This document shows, in pieces, positions 34,842-46,349 of a stretch of 64,000 nt of DNA. This stretch comes from Berberis thunbergii (lineage: Eukaryota; Streptophyta; Magnoliopsida; Ranunculales; Berberidaceae): contig QNQO01010770.1 of the NCBI GenBank assembly GCA_003290165.1, forward strand, positions 62,001 to 126,000, written 5' to 3'. The translations under genes and the position numbers were made by a program. Below the pieces are notes generated by a model, which worked only from the letters and a program-made list of their open reading frames with translations, was not told the DNA's origin and did not search any database. How positions within the stretch are numbered: the first letter of the stretch is position 1; every line of letters begins with the position of its first letter.

Positions 34842-35406
34842 TGATGCGTCAAAAATCGTCCTCCTGTGAGTTTGACCTGTAAAACAGATGTTAGACTACC
34901 AAGAACCACTTTTTTGGTGGCTGAAAGCACTCCGATTCTTAAGTCAGCAACTCTGTTTGAAAAATGAACTAAATATGGACAAAACTCGATTAAAGTTGCA
35001 TACCTGCGTCGAATATTCCCTTTACCTTTTATAATGATCGTGATTAATTCTCTGCGTGACTTAAATATATTAGGCACATAGAAAAGAGATGTTTCTCGTA
35101 ACAGTCTCCTCCTTGATGGAAATGCGTCTATGGAAGCGTAACTCCCCCCACGACTCTTTTTGGTGCAATGTTCCTTTTCTTTATGACAGAGCTTGTGTCA
35201 GGCCCAGATTTGGGCTTTGATTCGTTCGGGTCTGAATTCGGGCCTTGATTATATCTTCTTATAGTTGGCCTTGTCTGGGCCTCTGTGGTTGGCTTTATTC
35301 TTTTTGGGTTTTTCAAGCTGGCCCAGTAGATGGGGTGCCATATCCTCGTGATGGATGTTCTCTTCCATGCGTATGGCCGTGATGATCGGTCTATTTTGCT
35401 GTATCA
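34842..35406 (-). mobile_element. 3' LTR of a Tat-like Ty3/gypsy element (minus strand)
   Basis: On the minus strand it begins TGATACAGCAAAATAGACCG and ends TTTTTGACGCATCA, giving TG...CA borders and 565 bases. It is directly preceded on the minus strand by a polypurine tract. The 5' LTR is lost because the element is truncated at 56736, so no target duplication can be tested. Confidence 0.75.
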
Positions 35407-35425
35407 TCAACTACTCTCCCCTTAA
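35407..35425 (-). promoter_or_regulatory. Polypurine tract of the gypsy element
   Basis: The minus-strand sequence AAGGGGAGAGTAGTTGA abuts the LTR start, the position of plus-strand DNA priming in LTR retrotransposons. Confidence 0.7.
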
Positions 35426-35685
35426 TTAGTGGGTATATTCATGTATCCACTAACTGTGTGGTGGTTTTTATTATTATTTCAACATTACAACACATTTAGT
35501 GCTCTTACTATCTGTCGATGATGTTGTTTCTCCGATGTTCCGTCCACCTGCTCGTTTTAGTGCAATTTTTGGGATTTCGTGCGACTGTTACATCTTGCAT
35601 GCTCTCCCAAGAGCGGACCTTTCGCTGCTCGTCCTTATAAAAGGAGATATTTAGTTTGGTTTACTTTCTTTGCATTTTCTAGTTT

Positions 35686-37482
35686 TTGATTCCTCGCATT
35701 GGCTCTGCAATCATGTATAGCTTTAGGGTTTTGAGTGGCGATGTTGTTGATGCTTGTGAAGCTTTCTTCTTGCCTAAGCGAGCAACACACACGACTTTGG
35801 ATAACATCCATCATGATTACTCGTTGTCAGTCGATCTGGAAATCGTTCTTCCCGAAGAGGGCAACAGTCCTTGTCATCCAAAACATGGGTACATCGCTTT
35901 GTATCCTCGTATGTTCCTCTCTGGTTTTAGGCTGCTAGCTCTTGTAATCGTCTGGGAGTACTTAGATTTGGTTGGCATCGCTCCGGCCCAACTGGTCCCT
36001 AACAGTTGGAAGGTGATGAGTTTGACCTTAGCAAGGGCTGCCACAGCTGTATCCTTATGAATGTCCGGGTTTTGCATTCTTTTGTGGGGTTTAGCATAAA
36101 CCCCAATCACACATGTTTCCTTCGCTTTCCTTCTTGTTTCAAGGACCTACGGGAAAAGTATGGGGGATGGTCGAGGTGTTGGTTCTATGCGTCCCTTTCT
36201 TCCAATTACTTTAGGTTTTAAGGAAGTCAGATTCTGCGGTCACTTTGGGAGGCTAAGAGAGTCGAGTTGTCATTGTCTTTGGAAGAACAGAAGTTCTACA
36301 GTAGCTTTAGTGATCTTCCTCGAGCCTCAATTGAAGATTTTCTACTACGGATGCCATTATCCGTAGTGGCTTATATTCATCGGGTGAAGTGGGTCATGCA
36401 GAGTTTACTGTCGGTCGCGCTTTGGAAGTGATTGTTGCGCGCATTGGTGATGTGGTGTCAGCTGCCAAGAGGGTTCTATTGATGAGCTTGTAGGCCAAGT
36501 TACTTCTGTCGTTGCCTGAGGATCTGGGAGTGTCGGCTCGATTGTTAGGAAAATGAAAGTTCCTAAGCTTCCCAGCCCTTCCAAGATGTTGGCCATCAGT
36601 TTTGGTTGTGTTTCAAAGAGGAAGAAGCTCATCTCCTCAGTTCTTAATGCTGCTAGGGCTCCCTCTCATCTTGCCTCTCTCCATAAAGGAGGTCGTGGTT
36701 CGGAGGATGATTATTCTACTCGAGAGCACGAGAAAGTAAACCGAGTTTTCGAAAAGAGTAAGAATGAAGTTTCCCATCCTTTAGATGACCACAAGAAAAA
36801 TCTTGTTTCCTCTTATGGTTTTCCAGCTTCCGCCGACCTAACGATTGATGATTCTCACATTATTGAAAACAAAATGCTTCAGATTAGTCTTTGGCCTTTA
36901 GATAATCCAAAGGGTACTAAGACTTTGGCTACAAATTCTGCGCAGACGTCGTTGAGGGAACTCGAGGCCATTCGTGATACGTTTGCTTCTGGTCTTGAGA
37001 CGTTTGATATAGAATTGGGTAAGTTGCAGTCCCATCTGGATACTGCTGAGAAAGAATTGTCCGTCCGAAATGCTGAACGTGACGAGGTTGTTCATTCTGC
37101 TAAGGAATGTTCTGACAATCTTAAGGCTTCTGCTATTCGAATCGCTCAGTTGAATTCTGAGTTTGTCAAGACCAAATCTGCGGTCTTTGCTAGACTTGCG
37201 GTTGTTGACAGAGAATTAATGTCAACCAGAGCCAAGCTGTCATCTGTTACTGAAATGCTAAAGGCGACAAAGGCCGCGAGTTTGAAAATAATGGTCGATG
37301 GTCGCCACGATTTCTTGGATTTTATGGAGATGCAAGGTTTAGACATGTACCACTACAGTTGCTTTGCTAAGCAAGAATTCGATGATGTCGGAGAATTCGT
37401 TCCGGATTCACTTGGTGATCTGGTTGTCGGAGAACCTTCTAGGCCTATACTCCCTGGAGTTGCTGATGTCGATGCTCTTTAA
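35686..37482 (+). pseudogene. Antisense extra ORF of the Tat-like gypsy element: Transposase_28-type domain and coiled coil
   Basis: This ORF runs opposite to the element's pol. The first open stretch (35686-36060) contains LALVIVWEYLDLVGIAPAQL and VPNSWKVM, the pattern of the Transposase_28 (putative gypsy-type) domain. The frame is then broken several times between 36060 and 36550. From 36553 to 37482 a 309-codon frame is open, with a long heptad-like coiled coil (about residues 120-230: LETFDIELGKLQSHLDTAEK, RIAQLNSEF, RELMSTRAKLSS) and a short acidic C-terminus. Antisense ORFs with this domain between integrase and the 3' LTR are known from Tat-lineage elements. The role is unknown, and upstream frame breaks make this copy defective. 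Confidence 0.7.
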
Positions 37483-37839
37483 TTGTTTTTTATAATCTCC
37501 TTTTTTAGAAGATCAATGGAAAATTTATATTTCGCATTTGTTGTGTCCAGTATTTCTACTTTATCAGTCTTTTATTTGCGACATTTCTAGCAGATTTTTA
37601 CGAATGGCTTCAATGTTTGACATTCTAGTTGTGTAAAAGCTTATTTTACGGAATCTGATTTTATATTTGGATTACGATGTCGTACATTACAGCCAACGAA
37701 AGTTTTTTGTTTTTATGTTCGTCCGGTGCATATATTTATTTTTGCTCGATACTCTAGCCGTGCTGAGTATTTTCATGAGTTGGGTTTTTAATCCGACTTC
37801 CTTGTCCTGATTGAATTCTTGTTGTTTTAAATTTGGGCG

Positions 37840-39195
37840 TGAAACATTCATTGATAATATCTTTTCAAGTGCTCTGCATTCCATTGGTGAGGTAGCATTT
37901 CGCCCTTTTTGTTCTCCAACCAGTATGTTCCTGGTCTGTTGATTTTTATTACTCAGTACAATTCTTCCCAATTGGGTTTAGCTTGCTTGTACCAGGTTCC
38001 TTTGTGTTGAGTTGGACTTTTCGTAGTACTCAGTCTCCAATGTTAAAAGTGTGGATTTGCACCTTCTTATTGTAGTATTAAGCCATACGCTGTTGGTAGG
38101 TTGTTGTTTTGATGGAGACTACTTCTATCTTTTCTTCTAGGAGGTCTAGTTCGACTCACAATGCTTCGATGTTTTCTTCAGCACAAAACTCTTTGGTTTG
38201 GAATGTTTGCATTCCGATATCCACGGGTACCATTGCTTCAGACCTGTACGCGATGGCAAAAGATGTTTTTCCTATCAGAGTTCATTTTGTTGTTCTGTAT
38301 GCCCAAAGGGCACCGAGTAATTCAGATGTCCACGATCCTTGTACTACCTCAAGCCTTCTTTTGATTGCTTCGAAGATTGTCCTGTTGGTGACCTGAGCTT
38401 GTCTGTTTGCCCGTGGATGAGCGGGCACAAAGAAGTGTTGCTAGATATTCAGGTTTTCGCATAGCTCATTAACTGTTTTGCCTTCGAATTGCTTCCCATT
38501 GTTTGTGATAATCACCCTTGGGATCCCGAATCTGCATATAATGTCTCTCTAAAGAAACTTCTCGACTTGGGCTTCTCTTATCTTGTGAGGGGGTCTACCT
38601 CTACCCACTTGGTGAAGTAGTCTACTGCTACAAGGAGAAACTTCTTATTGTCAAACGCTGGGAGTGGTCCTACGATGTTCATTCTTCATTGTGCGAATGG
38701 CTATGGTGCTACAACTAGCCAGCTCAAGATGTATTAGGAAACTAGTACTTAGCACTGACTCTACAACAGTGTGTGATTACCTGCTCAATGCTAGGCAGAC
38801 TGCGTGGAACCTTAGACACGTTACCAATAAGATCAGTAGAATGCTAGTAGAACTGGAAGAATTAACTATAATACACGAGTACAGAGAAGTAAATAGAATC
38901 GCGAATAGACTTGCTAGCCTACACCCAAGCTCAGAATAATTGGAAGTCACACCGAGTTCGTTTGTGCATGATTTGAAAGATATTGTACATGAAGATAAAT
39001 CAGGAAAACCTTATTTACGGATGTAACTTCAACTTATTTTTTTTCAGGTTTGGGGATCCTAAATAACCCCCGCTCGCTTTCCAAAAAAAAATGGCTATGG
39101 GCTATTCATTGGAATTAGGTTATGTCCCGGCATGTGAGTGTACGGAGCAAATCTTTGGCATTTATCGCACTTGCAAACGAGCTTTTGAGCATCTG
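37840..39195 (-). pseudogene. Integrase remnant of the Tat-like gypsy element
   Basis: Minus-strand pieces, right to left: zinc-finger end at 39195-39100 (KLVCKCDKCQRFAPYTHMPG), catalytic core start at 38690-38570 (VGPLPAFDNKKFLLVAVDYF, TKWVEVD) and the GPY-like C-terminal part at 37975-37840 (RPGTYWLEN..., NAEHLKRYY). Stops and frame changes occur throughout, so no protein is made. A LINE fragment separates the zinc finger from the core, and the Athila-like element is inserted just upstream of the zinc-finger cysteines at 39195. The AEHLKRYY-type ending supports the Tat lineage. Confidence 0.8.
38707..39090 (+). mobile_element. 5'-truncated LINE (RNase H end plus poly-A), TSD ATGGCTATGG
   Basis: A plus-strand frame (about 38700-38937) encodes the end of an L1-type RNase H domain: LVLSTDSTTVCDYL, HEYREVNRIANRLASL (pattern REVNxxAxxLA). 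A short 3' region and nine A residues follow. Perfect duplications ATGGCTATGG flank it at 38697-38706 and 39091-39100. This is a normal product of truncated target-primed reverse transcription into the integrase of the gypsy element. Confidence 0.85.
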
Positions 39196-40908
39196 TGATA
39201 GGGGCATAATTAGGCTATTTTTAGTACCATATTTCTATATATATTTTTAGCTATTACTTGTTAATTATGGTATTAATTGCTATTTTCATGTTTGTGTAGG
39301 TTTTCAATTACAATATTTTAAAATAGAAGCAAATTAGCAATTTAAGAATACTAATTTCACAAGGAAATCACACAAGAAAATCACACAAACAAGGAAACCA
39401 CAGAAAGAAGAAAACAATAATAAAAGGGGACGATACCTGGCTTTGAGAGATCATCCATCAATGACTTTCTTCGCCAAACCCTAGCCGCCATCACCCAAAA
39501 TCCATCCACAGCCTCCACAACAAGCCCTAACCCTCCCACAGCCGTCGTCGTCCTCCTTCACAACAACCATCAAACCATCGTCCTGAACCCTTCGTCACCG
39601 TCCTCATCCACAGCCGCAGCCATTATCGTCCCCCATCTCTGTCTCAGTTCATCATCCAACCACCTACATCATCTCCTTTTCCTTCCTAACACCCAACACA
39701 TCCATAACATTCGTCATCAACCCTAAACCCAATCGATAAACCCCCATCTCTGTCTCAGTCATCATCCAACCATTGTCATACACCTCAACAGACAGTAACC
39801 CCTCTCTCTCGAAATAACAACCTCGCCAAACCTTTCCACAACGCCACTGCATGATCTCTCTCTCTTTCTCGCTGTCCCTCGTCATCCCCTTATCTCTCTC
39901 ACTCTGTTTCACAAGCAGAGACCGAAAGGAAACATAAGTGAAGCATATCGCGAAGTGAGGAAGGAGAAAGAAGAAGTTGCGCTATTTGCACCCCAACTTC
40001 TACTCTCTACCACCACGGATAAGGCGGTAGTGTTTTGTTTCATCTCTTAACTCTTTCTCTTATTTTAGTTTGCTATTTAATTATGTATTACTATTCAAAC
40101 ATAATTAATATGTCTAGCTAAACTTCTCTTAGTTAGGGGTGGATTCAAAGCCCCGAACATGTGCTTTATAAATTAATTGAATTTAATCTTCCTTGCTAAT
40201 AGTGATTGTGTTTTGCTTAACTGCTTTATAGAAAAATTTTCTTTATATGTTTGTTAAGGTGGCCAACTTAGTAAGCATGCTAGGATCTGGGGCTAGAGTA
40301 TAGGAGAGTTTCACTTAATTATTATAATCTTGTATTCACAAGTAGTAAATACCAAGGAACGTTGGTAAGGTTAAATAGAAACCTAGGCAAGAACAAGATG
40401 ATGATCATACTTGTAATTGCCTAGTCAGTGTTCATATTTTCCACAAAACTTAATGATCTTAGATTGTTGTCTAACTTGCGATTCCTGTTTAGATAGCATC
40501 ATAAGAATAGTTTGAAAGTGACGCTTAGTTTAATTCAACGAATTTGGGAAAATAATAAGATTAATGCAGTGCGGTCACGGTTACTCTTGAGCATTGTCTC
40601 TCACAAGTTAGCAAGTGATTATTGAAGATTGATTTATAAGCATATGTTTGGTGTGTGGAGATAAACCCTTAGCTAATTTCTCATCTTTGTCATCTCTTTA
40701 GTTTATTATCTTTACAGTTATTTTCATAATTTAATTTAGAAAATCCAATCCCCTTTTATTTAATTAAGTAGGTTGTTATTTTTTTTTTAGTTATTATTAG
40801 TGTTAATTGACAAGCCCTCTAATCCCCGGTCTAGAACGATTCCTACTTATTCTATACTACAATCACAAAACAAGGTATTAAGTCGTGTGCTACTAAAATA
40901 CCGCATTA
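39196..40908 (+). repeat. 5' LTR of the Athila-like element
   Basis: 1713 bases, colinear with the 3' LTR at 53291-55038, with scattered substitutions and several small indels (for example a ~30-base insertion in the 3' copy near 53490). Its last bases read GCATTA where the 3' LTR has GCATCA, so the terminal CA has mutated here. It contains an odd C-rich tract rich in CCATC/CACC (39470-39800). Confidence 0.9.
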
Positions 40909-40913
40909 ATTTT

Positions 40914-40931
40914 TGGCACCGTTGTCGGGGA
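40914..40931 (+). promoter_or_regulatory. Primer binding site (tRNA-Asp type)
   Basis: TGGCACCGTTGTCGGGGA, five bases after the 5' LTR, is complementary with two mismatches to the 3' end of plant tRNA-Asp (canonical TGGCGCCGTTGCCGGGG), the primer of many Athila/Tat elements. Confidence 0.8.
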
Positions 40932-41030
40932 TTAGAAAAATTGTTGATTGCTTAATTAGTTTTTATTTATTTATTTATTTATTTTTATAAATTTGTTTCT
41001 TGTTTCTTTCTTTATCTCAGGTACCAGTTC

Positions 41031-41250
41031 ATGCGCAATAGGAGATCTAGCGAAAACTTAGTAGAATACGATTCAGAGCCTGAGAAAACATTTAGAAGAC
41101 GAAGAAGAGAAATAAAAGAGCCACAAACATCTAGCTCTGAATCTGAATCTGAATCTGAAGAGTTCGACATGGGAAACAATAGATCTATTAAAGAACTTTT
41201 GGCATCCACCTTGGACAATGTCCCACCCTTGTGCATTCAGTATCCATTAG
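41031..41250 (+). pseudogene. Athila-like gag, N-terminal part
   Basis: The ATG at 41031 opens a basic N-terminus (FRRRRREIKE), then a Ser/Glu run (SSSESESESEEF) and a segment ending PPLCIQYPL. At 41250 the frame is cut by the inserted TG...CA element. Gag resumes at 48957 on the far side. Removing the insertion and one copy of the ATTAG duplication rejoins the two halves in the same frame without loss. Confidence 0.85.
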
Positions 41251-41951
41251 TGTCACGCCCCGATTTTCGAAGGAAACGAAAATCCCAAAAGCCACGTAGG
41301 ATTATCCGTTTCCCCCAAAACTCGGGACGTGAGAATTCAATAATAACATAAACAAATAGCTGCATAAACTAAACATCTGAAACAAATAAAAAAATCTAAC
41401 CCGGTGAGACTCTGACGTTGCTAACTCACTAGCGGAACTCCAGGAATGCAGCTCAAAATCTCTAAACCTGAAAGGCTAATCAGCTATATTCCAAAAGGAA
41501 TGTACCCAAGAAGCAAAAGCTCACTCGGGTCAGCAATAAAGCTGGTGTGAGAAATCTTCAACCCAAAATCAATAAATACGCACATGACAACATTAAAATA
41601 AACCAAACAATAAATAACCATACCATCAGGTAGTTCCTCAATGAGGCAATGGTGTTATCATCATAATAAATAAATATACATTATTTATTACTAATAAATA
41701 AAATTTATGAGTTATCAATCCACATAAATGAAACAACAATATAATTCATAATCATATTAGACTATTATTGAAATATTAAACAAACACATTTTTCTACCTT
41801 TAGGAAGACGTGTAGTTCTCATTCAATGGTTGAATGAGCATTTAGTTTCTTCTTTTAAGGTAATCATGCACATACACAAAAAGAAATATCGTTACTTTTC
41901 CACAATCGCACTCTCCTCCTGTGCCGAACCCACCTCACCCAAGTGTGCCTC

Positions 41952-42290
41952 CACTACTACAAATATAGGCTTGCATAGCACTTAAAAATAGGCTTAGATA
42001 GCGCTTTTTAGCGCTATCTAAGCTACCGCTATGGTAGTTTAGATAGCGCTCAAAAAAGCGCTATGCAAGGCGCGTACTTGAATAGCGCTTCGTTAGATAG
42101 CGTTTATATTAAGCGTTATCTAAGCGTTGATTTTTTTTTTAATTAACTTCAATAGCGCCTTAGAAAGCGCTATGTAAGCTCTAATTTTTTTTTAAATTAG
42201 CTTGCATAGCGCTTTGATGAGCGCTATTTAATTTTGTTGATTTTTTTTTAATTAGCTTCGGTGAATTTTTTTATTAACTTTGATTTGTTT
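41952..42290. repeat. CACTA-C left subterminal array
   Basis: About ten copies of TAGCGCT or AGCGCTAT in both orientations, forming palindromes such as AGCGCTTTTTAGCGCT (42001-42016) and, around 42107, AAGCGTTATCTAAGCGTT. Confidence 0.88.
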
Positions 42291-43394
42291 TTTCTATTTT
42301 TCCGATACCGATTTTCTGGGCTAAATATAATATTTAATATAATAATGACAACGTTCAATCAATCAATAAAGACACAACATGATAACTAACTGTTTCTCAT
42401 TCATTCAAAATATAATTTAAGCATTCATACAAAGTGCAGCAGGTAACGGACATCTTTTAGTAAATAAACATTCATAAAATATTTTAAGCAAAGGCATATG
42501 GTGAATATTGTTCATACATCCAGCCAACAAAATAATGAGAAATATCAAACTGCACTACATCCAGCCACTTTCCAGCCCGCGCATATCACGTCCATTGCTT
42601 GCAATCCCCGCCAAGTTCCAACCTCGACTAGGGCCATTTAGTTCTAAGCAATCAACTGCTCCAAGCTTGCCCCCAACACCCAGCCAGACCGCACTAAACA
42701 GAGTGCCCTGCATCTCCATAAACAGAGTGCACCATAGCACTATGGTAGCCTGAATTGCTGCAGATTTCCTTCCCGAAGGCCAGCATCCAGCAAGCCAAAA
42801 TCCCTGGCAGAAAGTCTGTCGCGACACCATATAATGCTAAGCTTGTTCTCTTTTTGATATGATTCGACATACTACAGGATTTTATAGACCTGCATCACAA
42901 GTTAGATAATAACACAGTTAAAGGAAGCAACAACATGATAATGCTCTGATGAAGCAAAGAAAATTGAAACTACACTAATAAGATGTAATTACAGCATAAG
43001 AAACAAGGCAAATCTACCTGATGTAACCGTACAATAGACAAACTAGAATTATGACGGAATAGGAGGTGCGTATTCACAATAAGAATTTCTTGCTGCACAT
43101 TTAAATAAGTGTAAGATTTCGAATATAACTAAGAAGCCTTTTAAATAACAGGAGCATAAACAAGATCTTGCAAAAGATTAGTGTTAGTAGAAGTGCCTTG
43201 AAAAATAATAAAACGAACCTTTGTTGCCTCCAGTTAAGCTTTTCTTAGAGCTTTCTCTTCCCTGCAAACAGATGGAACTTTTATTTTCAAATAACACCAA
43301 AAAAAAACTCACAAGTAGAGAAAATGCAGTTATGATTGTTTCGGGTAATACAGAGATAGAGCATTCTGCAACCAATAAGATTATTGTTTCTACC
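42291..43394. other. Unrecognised interior of CACTA-C left of SQD2
   Basis: The minus strand is open from 42830 to 42555 (91 codons) but the translation has no recognisable domain and looks like 3' untranslated sequence. A small exon-like piece with AG and GT borders on the minus strand lies at about 43219-43260. The source is unknown. Confidence 0.4.
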
Positions 43395-44158
43395 TGCTGT
43401 CACTTGAGCTTCTTCGAGATCCCTCCTGATTGCAGCCGATGGCACGAGTGTAAGATCCACAGCCCAGTGAAGGAATTCTGTTGGATGAGATGATGTAAGA
43501 TTTACAGCCTAACCATCTGAAATAACGACTGTAATCATGAAAAATGAAGAACTTGAATTGAAGTAACACACTTATAACCATCCACATTGGAGTTACCAGC
43601 CAACCAAATGTGTATCTTGGAATATATCTGCAGACACAAAAGTAGAATCGGACTTTACACTGTAGAAATCATGTATCCAAGAGTTACATAACAGATTATG
43701 TATTTCCTACATCTAGCAGACACATGGCCATGCCTCCAAATACATTGATCATCTCCAAAATTACTGAAAAAAAACTTGAGATAACTGGAACTTACATTGG
43801 AACGTGAGTATGATAAGACATCACTATAGGAACACACAGGAGCTTCGCAATGATGAGAGCGCCAAATACCTAACCACAATCAGTATTATCATCAGCATTA
43901 TATGGCATCTTCTCAGAAAATAGTTGGATTCATGTTTAGCAAATTTTTAGACCATTCTTGTAGAATATGATAACAATACTATGTATGACAACAATACGGA
44001 TTTAACAAAATTTGAATAAAAGAATGGGTTCAGGCAATTACCATTATTCCAGGTGATGATGCATGTATTATGTCAGGCTTGAAATTGGCAACCTCCGATA
44101 TTATTCTAGGGCTGAGTGCTAGCGAAAGGGGAAACTTTTATACCACGGGCACGGAAAG
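43395..44158 (-). pseudogene. SQD2: Captured exons of SQD2 (sulfoquinovosyltransferase)
   Basis: Four minus-strand exons, right to left: 44158-44041 (LSLALSPRIISEVANFKPDI, IHASSPGIM), about 43869-43796 (VFGALIIAKLLCVPIVMSYH, THVP), about 43629-43578 (YIPRYTFGWLVTPMWMVI) and about 43484-43395 (FLHWAVDLTLVPSAAIRRDL, EEAQVTA). They match the N-terminal half of the chloroplast envelope glycosyltransferase that makes the plant sulfolipid SQDG from UDP-sulfoquinovose and diacylglycerol (GT4 family). The first exon has a one-base loss near 44132 (between PWY and KFPLS), and the C-terminal UDP-sugar binding half is missing. Confidence 0.85.
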
Positions 44159-44682
44159 CTGTAAAAATAGGCAAACAGAAGTAGAGATCCATCAGTAAAT
44201 GGAATGCACTGGTGTAAATATTAATATTGAGTCCAGCCACAAACAAAATGAATATCATGCTTCAAACCGAAGTCTAAGGTTTTGACATGGTCACTTTTGT
44301 AGGTTACAAATATCAGTATGCTTTGATATTTGGTGGCAGTGATATACAGGGTAAAGAGATCAATCTCACTAAAAATCATCACCTTTCAAATTTTCTAAGT
44401 GCATCAAAGGCGACTTTAGTAGGAAACTAAGTAAGAAAACTATAGTCAATGGACTTCCCCATATATATTGCTAGCTTTGAAATGAACTTGGACACAACGT
44501 GTTTTTCAACAATTCTGATTTACCATTTTATTATTATTCAAATTCAAACATTAGTAATCATATTTCAAGATGACAGCTTTGCCTGTAACCTGCAAATTCA
44601 AGAAAATCCCATGCAAATAAACAACTTCGCCTGAAACAATAAACAAATTGCAAAGCATAAATCATAAGCTCCAGAAAATCAC

Positions 44683-45382
44683 CTTGTTGCAACCAGGTAC
44701 AAGCTCCTGAAGAAACTTCATCCTTTCACTGATTTTTTCTCTTCTAACATGTTATGCAGACGCAATACAAATGAACTTAAACCAATAAGCAACTATTAAT
44801 GTCATAGAAACTAAAATTCTGGATACAAATCTTACTCTTTCTGCAAGACTATAGCAGTTTGTAGCTTGGCCTCTTCTAGCGCGAACATGGATATATTCTT
44901 CCTTGCCAGCATCAGAGGGTTGAGAACCATCTTTAACCATTTTCCCAGACGCCCTACTGGTAGAGGAAGTTTGATCAACCTTCTCTTTGCTTTTGTTGTT
45001 ACCTTTTGCAGCCTCTGCGAGAAGTGGCGATGCTCCTTTATCTTGTTCAATTTCAGTATCCTGCATAAAGGAACACTGAAGACAGTGAGATTATAAGATA
45101 ATTCCTTCAGTCTTCTTGCCAATTCTATATTGGTTAAATCATAGATAACAACAAACAAAGAAATCCCCATGACAGAAACAACCCAGAATTCCTATATTGG
45201 TTAAATCACAGATACCCAAAAATTAAAAAACCAACCTTTATCAACAAAACCATTCAATCATATATGCACAAGATAGGAAATACCTCTTGATTTTGTACAA
45301 CAGTCGGTGTTGTTGCTGCGTTGGTTGAAGCCTCGCCATGCTCTTGAGAAATGGCGTTCTTGTTGTCTTCTTCAGTACCCAT
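44683..45382 (-). pseudogene. Captured 5' part of a bHLH transcription factor (HBI1/BEE/CIB-like)
   Basis: Exon 1 is 45382-45284 (ATG; MGTEEDNKNAISQEHGEAST...), exon 2 45060-44836 (KEEYIHVRARRGQATN, then CYSLAER) and exon 3 about 44748-44683 (VRREKISERMKFLQELVPGC). This is the basic region, helix 1 and loop start of the bHLH subfamily with the EEYIHVRARRGQATxSHSLAER signature. Phases of exons 1 and 2 fit. Two defects: the signature SHSLAER reads CYSLAER, losing the DNA-contacting histidine, and the exon 3 acceptor AG is altered (ACATGTTAG). Helix 2 is absent; SQD2 exons follow downstream in the same orientation. A promoter/5' UTR region extends to about 46030. Confidence 0.85.
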
Positions 45383-46040
45383 TTTTCATTCCAAAATCAA
45401 AACTTTACAAGTTCAAAGACCCCTTTTTCACTGAAAAAGAAGAATCAAAACTCTAAGTGAACTAGAGTAAAGGGATAAACCATGGGAATGAAAATTTAAT
45501 GGAAGGGATGGGCAAAAGCATCGACATAATTCATATTTGCTTTGATGCATTTCAATACCTGAATTCCACCAGCTTCTAAATGGACCACTTGCACCTCTTG
45601 CTAGCATTCTTAGCTTTAGCAATAAACCCTAACCCTAGTTCGGGTAGAAAGTTACCATTGCTTGAAGATTGAAGAATGGGGTCGATTGCTGAGTGTGGGT
45701 ATCGATTCTTCTGGTTCTCTGGGTCGGCTAAATCCGTCTTCTGTGGCGGGTTCTTTGGTTCGGTGGAGAACTGTTTCGGAGGTTGACGAAGAAGAAAGGG
45801 GAGAGCTTGATTGGTTTTGATTGCTTGCAAAGTGTTTGATCGAGAAAGCCAGTAACAACGCTCCGTCGAGAAAGAGCCAAAGCTCGAATGCGAGAGAGAG
45901 TGAGAGCGGTGGAGTGAGGGAGGCAGGGAGAGCAATGGAGAGAGTGAGAGCAATGGAGATAGGGAGCAGGGCGAGAGAGAGGGAGGCAGAGCTATGCACA
46001 GAGGGGGACGAGAGATTGGAGGCGTTGTTCTCCCTTCTAG
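45383..46040 (-). promoter_or_regulatory. Captured 5' UTR/promoter-proximal region of the bHLH gene
   Basis: Upstream of the bHLH ATG (minus strand) lies a CT/GA-rich leader with repeats (CTCTCTC..., GAGAGAGNGAGAG near 45890-45980), typical of a plant 5' UTR, and an intron-like piece. It abuts the right subterminal array near 46045. That promoter activity is retained is inference. Confidence 0.45.
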
Positions 46041-46344
46041 GTTAGATCGAGAGCGCTATCCTAAATGTAATTAACATAGCGCTTCGGAAGCGCTATGCAA
46101 GCACTTTAAAAGTGTTATGGTAGTTTTGGTAACGTTTTTTCCCATAGCGTTTTTTAAAGCGCTATCTAAGACATAACTAAGATAGCGCTTAACTGAAAAA
46201 AAAAATTAAAAGCGCTATTGTAGTGTTTTTTTTTATTTTTTTTATTTTTTAAGACAAATAAGCGCTATCCTAGTGCCCACTTGGATAGCTCTTTAAAAAA
46301 GCGCTATCTAAGTGGCGTTACCTAAGCTAATATTTGTAGTAGTG
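46041..46344. repeat. CACTA-C right subterminal array
   Basis: About eight copies of AGCGCTAT and its inverse, for example AGCGCTTCGGAAGCGCT (46078-46094), ending in TTTGTAGTAGTG at 46344. Confidence 0.88.
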
Positions 46345-46349
46345 CTCCC

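Larger units (their letters stand above)
41952..46344. mobile_element. CACTA-C: gene-capturing CACTA transposon, 4.4 kb, TSD CTC
   Basis: Left end CACTACTACAAATATAGGCT, right end AGCTAATATTTGTAGTAGTG; the inverted repeats agree over the first 15 bases. CTC flanks both sides (41949-41951, 46345-46347). A tandem copy of the target sequence at about 46509-46530 (AAGTGTGTCGCCCTTGCC) acts as an empty site. Subterminal AGCGCTATCTAAG repeats lie at both ends. No transposase. The cargo is a bHLH 5' region and SQD2 exons, both on the minus strand. Confidence 0.92.

Noticed and set aside
39664..39912. Minus-strand ORF in the Athila-like LTR
   Set aside because: It is low-complexity sequence repeated in both LTRs with a broken frame in the other copy; no domain recognised.
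42555..42830. 91-codon minus-strand gene in CACTA-C
   Set aside because: No recognisable domain, no plausible splice or promoter context; more likely untranslated sequence of a captured gene.
44683..45382. Functional bHLH gene
   Set aside because: It lacks helix 2, has a damaged exon 3 acceptor and a key basic-region substitution, and lies inside CACTA-C.
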